In this document: positions 33,201-44,859 of the stretch, piece after piece
Layout: every line of letters starts with the position of its first letter
How positions within the stretch are numbered: position 1 is the first letter of the stretch
Source of the DNA: Volvox africanus
Taxonomy: Eukaryota; Chlorophyta; Chlorophyceae; Chlamydomonadales; Volvocaceae
NCBI GenBank assembly: GCA_030268105.1
Contig: BSDZ01000042.1
Span: 186,001-250,000, forward strand
DNA: 64,000 nucleotides
Direction: 5' to 3'
Program-made: the position numbers and the translations under genes
Notes under the pieces: generated by a model
What the model was told of the DNA's origin: nothing
Databases searched by the model: none
The model's input: the letters and a program-made list of their open reading frames with translations, nothing else

Positions 33201-36200
33201 CGGTAGCGGTGACGGTGCATGTGGCCGTGGTGACGGTGCATGTGGCTGTCATGATGGCAGTCGCGAAGGTATCTACATACCATTTTTCCCATTCAGACTC
33301 GATCCCGTATAATGACGTACCCGTTTCAATTCCGTTGGCGTAGCTCGCCGACAACGGGGGTGGGAGAGAAGGGGGAAAAGGAGCGCACACTGGAGGGAGG
33401 GAGTGAGATCGGGAGGGAAGTAGGTACGGCACCGATACTTAACCCTAATGTTATCCCTCAGTTGAGCAAGGTATCAAAATGCAGGTGCCACCATTGAGAC
33501 TAAATCCCGGACTATTACGTACCTGTTTTCATTTCATTGGTGTATCTCTGTTGTGTCCGCCTGCAAAGGCCAAATCGAAAAATGTCAGTATAAGGTCCAA
33601 TAATGAGCACTACCCGTAGATACCCCAGGATACTTACAGCGTTGGTGGCCATGATGGCTGTGGGGGCGGACATGGCGGTACGGCGGCGATGGAGGCGGTG
33701 TTGGCGTTCTTGGCGTCGGTCGCCGTGGTGGCGGTGGTGAAGGCGGTAGCGGTGACGGTGTATGTGGCCGTGGTGGCGGCGGTGGCGATGGTGGGAATGG
33801 TGGCCTCTCTCCCTCCCTCCCTCCGTCCTTCGGACCGCCCACCCAATCTCCCTCCCGCCCTCCCTCCCTCCCTTTCTACCTACATTGGGCGGTGGCGATG
33901 GTGGCTGTCATGATGGCAGTCGCGAAGGTATCTACATACCATTTTTCCCATTCAGACTCGATCCCGTATAATGACGTACCCGTTTCAATTCCGTTGGTGT
34001 AGCTCGCCGACAACGAGGGGGGGGGAGAAGGGGGAAAAGGAGGGCACACTGGAGGGAGGGAGTGAGATCGGGAGGGAAGTAGGTACGGCACCGATACTTA
34101 ACCCTAATGTTATCCCTCAGTTGAGCAAGGTATCAAAATGCAGGTGCCACCATTGAGACTAAATCCCGGACTATTACGTACCTGTTTTCATTTCATTGGT
34201 GTATCTCTGTTGTGTCCGCCTGCAAAGGCCAAATCGAAAAATGTCAGTATAAGGTCCAATAATGAGCACTACCCGTAGATACCCCAGGATACTTACAGCG
34301 TTGGTGGCCATGATGGCTGTGGGGGCGGACATGGCGGTACGGCGGCGATGGAGGCGGTGTTGGCGGTCTTGGCGTCGGTCGCCGTGGTGGCGGTGGTGAA
34401 GGCGGTAGCGGTGACGGTGCATGTGGCCGTGGTGACGGTGCATGTGGCTGTCATGATGGCAGTCGCGAAGGTATCTACATACCATTTTTCCCATTCAGAC
34501 TCGATCCCGTATAATGACGTACCCGTTTCAATTCCGTTGGTGTAGCTCGCCGACAACGAGGGGGGGGAGAAGGGGGAAAAGGAGGGCACACTGGAGGGAG
34601 GGAGTGAGATCGGGAGGGAAGTAGGTACGGCACCGATACTTAACCCTAATGTTATCCCTCAGTTGAGCAAGGTATCAAAATGCAGGTGCCACCATTGAGA
34701 CTAAATCCCGGACTATTACGTACCTGTTTTCATTTCATTGGTGTATCTCTGTTGTGTCCGCCTGCAAAGGCCAAATCGAAAAATGTCAGTATAAGGTCCA
34801 ATAATGAGCACTACCCGTAGATACCCCAGGATACTTACAGCGTTGGTGGCCATGATGGCTGTGGGGGCGGACATGGCGGTACGGCGGCGATGGAGGCGGT
34901 GTTGGCGTTCTTGGCGTCGGTCGCCGTGGTGGCGGTGGTGAAGGCGGTAGCGGTGACGGTGTATGTGGCCGTGGTGGCGGCGGTGGCGATGGTGGGAATG
35001 GTGGCCTCTCTCCCTCCCTCCCTCCGTCCTTCGGACCGCCCACCCAATCTCCCTCCCGCCCTCCCTCCCTCCCTTTCTACCTACATTGGGCGGTGGCGAT
35101 GGTGGCTGTCATGATGGCAGTCGCGAAGGTATCTACATACCATTTTTCCCATTCAGACTCGATCCCGTATAATGACGTACCCGTTTCAATTCCGTTGGTG
35201 TAGCTCGCCGACAACGAGGGGGGGGGAGAAGGGGGAAAAGGAGGGCACACTGGAGGGAGGGAGTGAGATCGGGAGGGAAGTAGGTACGGCACCGATACTT
35301 AACCCTAATGTTATCCCTCAGTTGAGCAAGGTATCAAAATGCAGGTGCCACCATTGAGACTAAATCCCGGACTATTACGTACCTGTTTTCATTTCATTGG
35401 TGTATCTCTGTTGTGTCCGCCTGCAAAGGCCAAATCGAAAAATGTCAGTATAAGGTCCAATAATGAGCACTACCCGTAGATACCCCAGGATACTTACAGC
35501 GTTGGTGGCCATGATGGCTGTGGGGGCGGACATGGCGGTACGGCGGCGATGGAGGCGGTGTTGGCGTTCTTGGCGTCGGTCGCCGTGGTGGCGGTGGTGA
35601 AGGCGGTAGCGGTGACGGTGTATGTGGCCGTGGTGGCGGCGGTGGCGATGGTGGGAATGGTGGCCTCTCTCCCTCCCTCCCTCCGTCCTTCGGACCGCCC
35701 ACCCAATCTCCCTCCCGCCCTCCCTCCCTCCCTTTCTACCTACATTGGGCGGTGGCGATGGTGGCTGTCATGATGGCAGTCGCGAAGGTATCTACATACC
35801 ATTTTTCCCATTCAGACTCGATCCCGTATAATGACGTACCCGTTTCAATTCCGTTGGTGTAGCTCGCCGACAACGAGGGGGGGGGAGAAGGGGGAAAAGG
35901 AGGGCACACTGGAGGGAGGGAGTGAGATCGGGAGGGAAGTAGGTACGGCACCGATACTTAACCCTAATGTTATCCCTCAGTTGAGCAAGGTATCAAAATG
36001 CAGGTGCCACCATTGAGACTAAATCCCGGACTATTACGTACCTGTTTTCATTTCATTGGTGTATCTCTGTTGTGTCCGCCTGCAAAGGCCAAATCGAAAA
36101 ATGTCAGTATAAGGTCCAATAATGAGCACTACCCGTAGATACCCCAGGATACTTACAGCGTTGGTGGCCATGATGGCTGTGGGGGCGGACATGGCGGTAC

Positions 36201-39200
36201 GGCGGCGATGGAGGCGGTGTTGGCGGTCTTGGCGTCGGTCGCCGTGGTGGCGGTGGTGAAGGCGGTAGCGGTGACGGTGCATGTGGCCGTGGTGACGGTG
36301 CATGTGGCTGTCATGATGGCAGTCGCGAAGGTATCTACATACCATTTTTCCCATTCAGACTCGATCCCGTATAATGACGTACCCGTTTCAATTCCGTTGG
36401 TGTAGCTCGCCGACAACGAGGGGGGGGGAGAAGGGGGAAAAGGAGGGCACACTGGAGGGAGGGAGTGAGATCGGGAGGGAAGTAGGTACGGCACCGATAC
36501 TTAACCCTAATGTTATCCCTCAGTTGAGCAAGGTATCAAAATGCAGGTGCCACCATTGAGACTAAATCCCGGACTATTACGTACCTGTTTTCATTTCATT
36601 GGTGTATCTCTGTTGTGTCCGCCTGCAAAGGCCAAATCGAAAAATGTCAGTATAAGGTCCAATAATGAGCACTACCCGTAGATACCCCAGGATACTTACA
36701 GCGTTGGTGGCCATGATGGCTGTGGGGGCGGACATGGCGGTACGGCGGCGATGGAGGCGGTGTTGGCGGTCTTGGCGTCGGTCGCCGTGGTGGCGGTGGT
36801 GAAGGCGGTAGCGGTGACGGTGCATGTGGCCGTGGTGACGGTGCATGTGGCTGTCATGATGGCAGTCGCGAAGGTATCTACATACCATTTTTCCCATTCA
36901 GACTCGATCCCGTATAATGACGTACCCGTTTCAATTCCGTTGGCGTAGCTCGCCGACAACGGGGGTGGGAGAGAAGGGGGAAAAGGAGCGCACACTGGAG
37001 GGAGGGAGTGAGATCGGGAGGGAAGTAGGTACGGCACCGATACTTAACCCTAATGTTATCCCTCAGTTGAGCAAGGTATCAAAATGCAGGTGCCACCATT
37101 GAGACTAAATCCCGGACTATTACGTACCTGTTTTCATTTCATTGGTGTATCTCTGTTGTGTCCGCCTGCAAAGGCCAAATCGAAAAATGTCAGTATAAGG
37201 TCCAATAATGAGCACTACCCGTAGATACCCCAGGATACTTACAGCGTTGGTGGCCATGATGGCTGTGGGGGCGGACATGGCGGTACGGCGGCGATGGAGG
37301 CGGTGTTGGCGTTCTTGGCGTCGGTCGCCGTGGTGGCGGTGGTGAAGGCGGTAGCGGTGACGGTGTATGTGGCCGTGGTGGCGGCGGTGGCGATGGTGGG
37401 AATGGTGGCCTCTCTCCCTCCCTCCCTCCGTCCTTCGGACCGCCCACCCAATCTCCCTCCCGCCCTCCCTCCCTCCCTTTCTACCTACATTGGGCGGTGG
37501 CGATGGTGGCTGTCATGATGGCAGTCGCGAAGGTATCTACATACCATTTTTCCCATTCAGACTCGATCCCGTATAATGACGTACCCGTTTCGATTCCGTT
37601 GGTGTAGCTCGCCGACAACGAGGGGGGGGGAGAAGGGGGAAAAGGAGGGCACACTGGAGGGAGGGAGTGAGATCGGGAGGGAAGTAGGTACGGCACCGAT
37701 ACTTAACCCTAATGTTATCCCTCAGTTGAGCAAGGTATCAAAATGCAGGTGCCACCATTGAGACTAAATCCCGGACTATTACGTACCTGTTTTCATTTCA
37801 TTGGTGTATCTCTGTTGTGTCCGCCTGCAAAGGCCAAATCGAAAAATGTCAGTATAAGGTCCAATAATGAGCACTACCCGTAGATACCCCAGGATACTTA
37901 CAGCGTTGGTGGCCATGATGGCTGTGGGGGCGGACATGGCGGTACGGCGGCGATGGAGGCGGTGTTGGCGGTCTTGGCGTCGGTCGCCGTGGTGGCGGTG
38001 GTGAAGGCGGTAGCGGTGACGGTGCATGTGGCCGTGGTGACGGTGCATGTGGCTGTCATGATGGCAGTCGCGAAGGTATCTACATACCATTTTTCCCATT
38101 CAGACTCGATCCCGTATAATGACGTACCCGTTTCAATTCCGTTGGTGTAGCTCGCCGACAACGAGGGGGGGGAGAAGGGGGAAAAGGAGGGCACACTGGA
38201 GGGAGGGAGTGAGATCGGGAGGGAAGTAGGTACGGCACCGATACTTAACCCTAATGTTATCCCTCAGTTGAGCAAGGTATCAAAATGCAGGTGCCACCAT
38301 TGAGACTAAATCCCGGACTATTACGTACCTGTTTTCATTTCATTGGTGTATCTCTGTTGTGTCCGCCTGCAAAGGCCAAATCGAAAAATGTCAGTATAAG
38401 GTCCAATAATGAGCACTACCCGTAGATACCCCAGGATACTTACAGCGTTGGTGGCCATGATGGCTGTGGGGGCGGACATGGCGGTACGGCGGCGATGGAG
38501 GCGGTGTTGGCGTTCTTGGCGTCGGTCGCCGTGGTGGCGGTGGTGAAGGCGGTAGCGGTGACGGTGTATGTGGCCGTGGTGGCGGCGGTGGCGATGGTGG
38601 GAATGGTGGCCTCTCTCCCTCCCTCCCTCCGTCCTTCGGACCGCCCACCCAATCTCCCTCCCGCCCTCCCTCCCTCCCTTTCTACCTACATTGGGCGGTG
38701 GCGATGGTGGCTGTCATGATGGCAGTCGCGAAGGTATCTACATACCATTTTTCCCATTCAGACTCGATCCCGTATAATGACGTACCCGTTTCAATTCCGT
38801 TGGTGTAGCTCGCCGACAACGAGGGGGGGGGAGAAGGGGGAAAAGGAGGGCACACTGGAGGGAGGGAGTGAGATCGGGAGGGAAGTAGGTACGGCACCGA
38901 TACTTAACCCTAATGTTATCCCTCAGTTGAGCAAGGTATCAAAATGCAGGTGCCACCATTGAGACTAAATCCCGGACTATTACGTACCTGTTTTCATTTC
39001 ATTGGTGTATCTCTGTTGTGTCCGCCTGCAAAGGCCAAATCGAAAAATGTCAGTATAAGGTCCAATAATGAGCACTACCCGTAGATACCCCAGGATACTT
39101 ACAGCGTTGGTGGCCATGATGGCTGTGGGGGCGGACATGGCGGTACGGCGGCGATGGAGGCGGTGTTGGCGTTCTTGGCGTCGGTCGCCGTGGTGGCGGT

Positions 39201-42200
39201 GGTGAAGGCGGTAGCGGTGACGGTGTATGTGGCCGTGGTGGCGGCGGTGGCGATGGTGGGAATGGTGGCCTCTCTCCCTCCCTCCCTCCGTCCTTCGGAC
39301 CGCCCACCCAATCTCCCTCCCGCCCTCCCTCCCTCCCTTTCTACCTACATTGGGCGGTGGCGATGGTGGCTGTCATGATGGCAGTCGCGAAGGTATCTAC
39401 ATACCATTTTTCCCATTCAGACTCGATCCCGTATAATGACGTACCCGTTTCAATTCCGTTGGTGTAGCTCGCCGACAACGAGGGGGGGGGAGAAGGGGGA
39501 AAAGGAGGGCACACTGGAGGGAGGGAGTGAGATCGGGAGGGAAGTAGGTACGGCACCGATACTTAACCCTAATGTTATCCCTCAGTTGAGCAAGGTATCA
39601 AAATGCAGGTGCCACCATTGAGACTAAATCCCGGACTATTACGTACCTGTTTTCATTTCATTGGTGTATCTCTGTTGTGTCCGCCTGCAAAGGCCAAATC
39701 GAAAAATGTCAGTATAAGGTCCAATAATGAGCACTACCCGTAGATACCCCAGGATACTTACAGCGTTGGTGGCCATGATGGCTGTGGGGGCGGACATGGC
39801 GGTACGGCGGCGATGGAGGCGGTGTTGGCGGTCTTGGCGTCGGTCGCCGTGGTGGCGGTGGTGAAGGCGGTAGCGGTGACGGTGCATGTGGCCGTGGTGA
39901 CGGTGCATGTGGCTGTCATGATGGCAGTCGCGAAGGTATCTACATACCATTTTTCCCATTCAGACTCGATCCCGTATAATGACGTACCCGTTTCAATTCC
40001 GTTGGTGTAGCTCGCCGACAACGAGGGGGGGGGAGAAGGGGGAAAAGGAGGGCACACTGGAGGGAGGGAGTGAGATCGGGAGGGAAGTAGGTACGGCACC
40101 GATACTTAACCCTAATGTTATCCCTCAGTTGAGCAAGGTATCAAAATGCAGGTGCCACCATTGAGACTAAATCCCGGACTATTACGTACCTGTTTTCATT
40201 TCATTGGTGTATCTCTGTTGTGTCCGCCTGCAAAGGCCAAATCGAAAAATGTCAGTATAAGGTCCAATAATGAGCACTACCCGTAGATACCCCAGGATAC
40301 TTACAGCGTTGGTGGCCATGATGGCTGTGGGGGCGGACATGGCGGTACGGCGGCGATGGAGGCGGTGTTGGCGGTCTTGGCGTCGGTCGCCGTGGTGGCG
40401 GTGGTGAAGGCGGTAGCGGTGACGGTGCATGTGGCCGTGGTGACGGTGCATGTGGCTGTCATGATGGCAGTCGCGAAGGTATCTACATACCATTTTTCCC
40501 ATTCAGACTCGATCCCGTATAATGACGTACCCGTTTCAATTCCGTTGGCGTAGCTCGCCGACAACGAGGGGGTGGGAGAGGGAGATAGAGAGGGCACACT
40601 GGAGGGAGGGAGTGAGATCGGGAGGGAAGTAGGTACGGCACCGATACTTAACCCTAATGTTATCCCTCAGTTGAGCAAGGTATCAAAATGCAGGTGCCAC
40701 CATTGAGACTAAATCCCGGACTATTACGTACCTGTTTTCATTTCATTGGTGTATCTCTGTTGTGTCCGCCTGCAAAGGCCAAATCGAAAAATGTCAGTAT
40801 AAGGTCCAATAATGAGCACTACCCGTAGATACCCCAGGATACTTACAGCGTTGGTGGCCATGATGGCTGTGGGGGCGGACATGGCGGTACGGCGGCGATG
40901 GAGGCGGTGTTGGCGGTCTTGGCGTCGGTCGCCGTGGTGGCGGTGGTGAAGGCGGTAGCGGTGACGGTGCATGTGGCCGTGGTGACGGTGCATGTGGCTG
41001 TCATGATGGCAGTCGCGAAGGTATCTACATACCATTTTTCCCATTCAGACTCGATCCCGTATAATGACGTACCCGTTTCAATTCCGTTGGCGTAGCTCGC
41101 CGACAACGGGGGTGGGAGAGGGAGAAAGAGAGGGCACACGGGAGGGAGGGAGTGAGATCGGGAGGGAAGTAGGTACGGCACCGATACTTAACCCTAATGT
41201 TATCCCTCAGTTGAGCAAGGTATCAAAATGCAGGTGCCACCATTGAGACTAAATCCCGGACTATTACGTACCTGTTTTCATTTCATTGGTGTATCTCTGT
41301 TGTGTCCGCCTGCAAAGGCCAAATCGAAAAATGTCAGTATAAGGTCCAATAATGAGCACTACCCGTAGATACCCCAGGATACTTACAGCGTTGGTGGCCA
41401 TGATGGCTGTGGGGGCGGACATGGCGGTACGGCGGCGATGGAGGCGGTGTTGGCGGTCTTGGCGTCGGTCGCCGTGGTGGCGGTGGTGAAGGCGGTAGCG
41501 GTGACGGTGCATGTGGCCGTGGTGACGGTGCATGTGGCTGTCATGATGGCAGTCGCGAAGGTATCTACATACCATTTTTCCCATTCAGACTCGATCCCGT
41601 ATAATGACGTACCCGTTTCAATTCCGTTGGTGTAGCTCGCCGACAACGAGGGGGGGGGAGAAGGGGGAAAAGGAGGGCACACTGGAGGGAGGGAGTGAGA
41701 TCGGGAGGGAAGTAGGTACGGCACCGATACTTAACCCTAATGTTATCCCTCAGTTGAGCAAGGTATCAAAATGCAGGTGCCACCATTGAGACTAAATCCC
41801 GGACTATTACGTACCTGTTTTCATTTCATTGGTGTATCTCTGTTGTGTCCGCCTGCAAAGGCCAAATCGAAAAATGTCAGTATAAGGTCCAATAATGAGC
41901 ACTACCCGTAGATACCCCAGGATACTTACAGCGTTGGTGGCCATGATGGCTGTGGGGGCGGACATGGCGGTACGGCGGCGATGGAGGCGGTGTTGGCGGT
42001 CTTGGCGTCGGTCGCCGTGGTGGCGGTGGTGAAGGCGGTAGCGGTGACGGTGCATGTGGCCGTGGTGACGGTGCATGTGGCTGTCATGATGGCAGTCGCG
42101 AAGGTATCTACATACCATTTTTCCCATTCAGACTCGATCCCGTATAATGACGTACCCGTTTCAATTCCGTTGGTGTAGCTCGCCGACAACGAGGGGGGGG

Positions 42201-44859
42201 GAGAAGGGGGAAAAGGAGGGCACACTGGAGGGAGGGAGTGAGATCGGGAGGGAAGTAGGTACGGCACCGATACTTAACCCTAATGTTATCCCTCAGTTGA
42301 GCAAGGTATCAAAATGCAGGTGCCACCATTGAGACTAAATCCCGGACTATTACGTACCTGTTTTCATTTCATTGGTGTATCTCTGTTGTGTCCGCCTGCA
42401 AAGGCCAAATCGAAAAATGTCAGTATAAGGTCCAATAATGAGCACTACCCGTAGATACCCCAGGATACTTACAGCGTTGGTGGCCATGATGGCTGTGGGG
42501 GCGGACATGGCGGTACGGCGGCGATGGAGGCGGTGTTGGCGGTCTTGGCGTCGGTCGCCGTGGTGGCGGTGGTGAAGGCGGTAGCGGTGACGGTGCATGT
42601 GGCCGTGGTGACGGTGCATGTGGCTGTCATGATGGCAGTCGCGAAGGTATCTACATACCATTTTTCCCATTCAGACTCGATCCCGTATAATGACGTACCC
42701 GTTTCAATTCCGTTGGCGTAGCTCGCCGACAACGAGGGGGTGGGAGAGGGAGATAGAGAGGGCACACTGGAGGGAGGGAGTGAGATCGGGAGGGAAGTAG
42801 GTACGGCACCGATACTTAACCCTAATGTTATCCCTCAGTTGAGCAAGGTATCAAAATGCAGGTGCCACCATTGAGACTAAATCCCGGACTATTACGTACC
42901 TGTTTTCATTTCATTGGTGTATCTCTGTTGTGTCCGCCTGCAAAGGCCAAATCGAAAAATGTCAGTATAAGGTCCAATAATGAGCACTACCCGTAGATAC
43001 CCCAGGATACTTACAGCGTTGGTGGCCATGATGGCTGTGGGGGCGGACATGGCGGTACGGCGGCGATGGAGGCGGTGTTGGCGGTCTTGGCGTCGGTCGC
43101 CGTGGTGGCGGTGGTGAAGGCGGTAGCGGTGACGGTGCATGTGGCCGTGGTGACGGTGCATGTGGCTGTCATGATGGCAGTCGCGAAGGTATCTACATAC
43201 CATTTTTCCCATTCAGACTCGATCCCGTATAATGACGTACCCGTTTCAATTCCGTTGGCGTAGCTCGCCGACAACGAGGGGGTGGGAGAGGGAGATAGAG
43301 AGGGCACACTGGAGGGAGGGAGTGAGATCGGGAGGGAAGTAGGTACGGCACCGATACTTAACCCTAATGTTATCCCTCAGTTGAGCAAGGTATCAAAATG
43401 CAGGTGCCACCATTGAGACTAAATCCCGGACTATTACGTACCTGTTTTCATTTCATTGGTGTATCTCTGTTGTGTCCGCCTGCAAAGGCCAAATCGAAAA
43501 ATGTCAGTATAAGGTCCAATAATGAGCACTACCCGTAGATACCCCAGGATACTTACAGCGTTGGTGGCCATGATGGCTGTGGGGGCGGACATGGCGGTAC
43601 GGCGGCGATGGAGGCGGTGTTGGCGGTCTTGGCGTCGGTCGCCGTGGTGGCGGTGGTGAAGGCGGTAGCGGTGACGGTGCATGTGGCCGTGGTGACGGTG
43701 CATGTGGCTGTCATGATGGCAGTCGCGAAGGTATCTACATACCATTTTTCCCATTCAGACTCGATCCCGTATAATGACGTACCCGTTTCAATTCCGTTGG
43801 CGTAGCTCGCCGACAACGGGGGTGGGAGAGGGAGAAAGAGAGGGCACACGGGAGGGAGGGAGTGAGATCGGGAGGGAAGTAGGTACGGCACCGATACTTA
43901 ACCCTAATGTTATCCCTCAGTTGAGCAAGGTATCAAAATGCAGGTGCCACCATTGAGACTAAATCCCGGACTATTACGTACCTGTTTTCATTTCATTGGT
44001 GTATCTCTGTTGTGTCCGCCTGCAAAGGCCAAATCGAAAAATGTCAGTATAAGGTCCAATAATGAGCACTACCCGTAGATACCCCAGGATACTTACAGCG
44101 TTGGTGGCCATGATGGCTGTGGGGGCGGACATGGCGGTACGGCGGCGATGGAGGCGGTGTTGGCGGTCTTGGCGTCGGTCGCCGTGGTGGCGGTGGTGAA
44201 GGCGGTAGCGGTGACGGTGCATGTGGCCGTGGTGACGGTGCATGTGGCTGTCATGATGGCAGTCGCGAAGGTATCTACATACCATTTTTCCCATTCAGAC
44301 TCGATCCCGTATAATGACGTACCCGTTTCAATTCCGTTGGTGTAGCTCGCCGACAACGAGGGGGGGGGAGAAGGGGGAAAAGGAGGGCACACTGGAGGGA
44401 GGGAGTGAGATCGGGAGGGAAGTAGGTACGGCACCGATACTTAACCCTAATGTTATCCCTCAGTTGAGCAAGGTATCAAAATGCAGGTGCCACCATTGAG
44501 ACTAAATCCCGGACTATTACGTACCTGTTTTCATTTCATTGGTGTATCTCTGTTGTGTCCGCCTGCAAAGGCCAAATCGAAAAATGTCAGTATAAGGTCC
44601 AATAATGAGCACTACCCGTAGATACCCCAGGATACTTACAGCGTTGGTGGCCATGATGGCTGTGGGGGCGGACATGGCGGTACGGCGGCGATGGAGGCGA
44701 TGTTGGCGGTCTTGGCGTCGGTCGCCGTGGTGGCGGTGGTGAAGGCGGTAGCGGTGGTAGCGGTGATGGCGGTTATGGCGTTGGTGGCGTTGGTGGCGGC
44801 GGTGGCGGTGGCGTTCGTGGTGGTCGTTTCCGTAGTGGCCGATGTTTTCACCTCCTGAC
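27137..44859 (-). CDS. Putative giant LRR protein gene with tandemly amplified exons
   Basis: Read on the minus strand, this block can be spliced as one gene. From 5' to 3': a Thr/Ala-rich exon (44859-44640), core exons of the 543/659-bp units, 24 mini-exons of 69-72 nt, then LRR exons 28208-27677 and 27262-27137. The Thr-rich exon and the core exons run phase 1 to 2, mini-exons 2 to 2, and the first LRR exon starts in phase 2, so the chain is compatible throughout. The LRR part reads RTLKSLCANRVNLCAG, a Thr/Gly linker, LLRMWLADCNFEG, LPALQTLVIRHVS and then DLTTLGLGGFNHQLMPHL with LTQLRHLMLD, typical leucine spacing of a ligand-binding LRR solenoid. The first coding exon is not resolved. Splicing is inferred only. 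A satellite that swallowed the 5' part of an LRR gene is the main alternative. Confidence 0.5.
27677..28208 (-). CDS. LRR exon (177 codons), putative giant LRR gene
   Basis: Acceptor AACCACAG, phase 2 start, donor GTGAGA, phase 0 end. It opens with an LRR-like TLKSLCANRVNLCAG. An Ala/Thr/Gly/Ser-rich loop with GSTPMMTGGSGG follows (about codons 20-110). It returns to LRR sequence with LLRMWLADCNFEG, EEMAAALPALQTLVIRHVS and LPLQLIKALHLLK. The loop is a low-complexity insertion between LRR turns. Its phase-2 start matches the end phase of the neighbouring mini-exons. Confidence 0.7.
28290..32340 (-). repeat. Tandem array of ~164-bp exon-intron units (24 complete mini-exons)
   Basis: Twenty-five head-to-tail units. 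On the minus strand each full unit is a 69-nt exon and an intron of about 95 nt: donor AAAAG|GTAAGTATC, a C/T tract of about 50 nt, acceptor CGTTGTTAG|GCATGATGG. The exon nearest the LRR exon is 28474-28406. Each exon reads HDGGALVVAVVVAMAFVESS then VK and a split Arg codon, a 14-15-residue hydrophobic core with polar ends, and is symmetric (phase 2 to 2), so any number can be included without breaking frame. Length changes inside exons are in threes (one copy near 29419 has an extra codon) while the intronic G-run varies freely from about 7 to 10. The unit next to the LRR exon (28313 acceptor) has lost its donor and would be skipped. Confidence 0.9.
32429..39638. repeat. Higher-order repeat: two copies of a 3,605-bp six-unit block
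   Basis: Unit order from left to right is S S L S L L (32429-36033) and again S S L S L L (36034-39638), S being 543 bp and L 659 bp. Both blocks are 3,605 bp and match even in the G-run length of corresponding units; one substitution is visible near 37592. This shows block-wise amplification by unequal exchange, or a collapsed or duplicated assembly of the array. Confidence 0.9.
44640..44859 (-). CDS. Diverged Thr/Ala-rich exon at the array's 5' end
   Basis: The right-most unit keeps the C-exon 3' part (TDAKTANIASIAAVPPC and the GTAAGT donor at 44639) but its 5' part is different: QEVKTSATTETTTTNATATA follows a TTCAG acceptor. At 220 nt it starts in phase 1 and ends in phase 2, just like exon C. 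It is probably the founder or edge copy, since edge copies of arrays escape homogenisation. The mucin-like Thr/Ala composition would suit an extracellular, O-glycosylated stalk. Confidence 0.5.

Noticed and set aside
32600..44350. Repeated plus-strand Val/Ala-rich proteins (65 codons each) in every long unit
   Set aside because: They are the mirror of a (GGT/GGC)n tract, have no splice or start context, and the canonical splice signals lie on the other strand.
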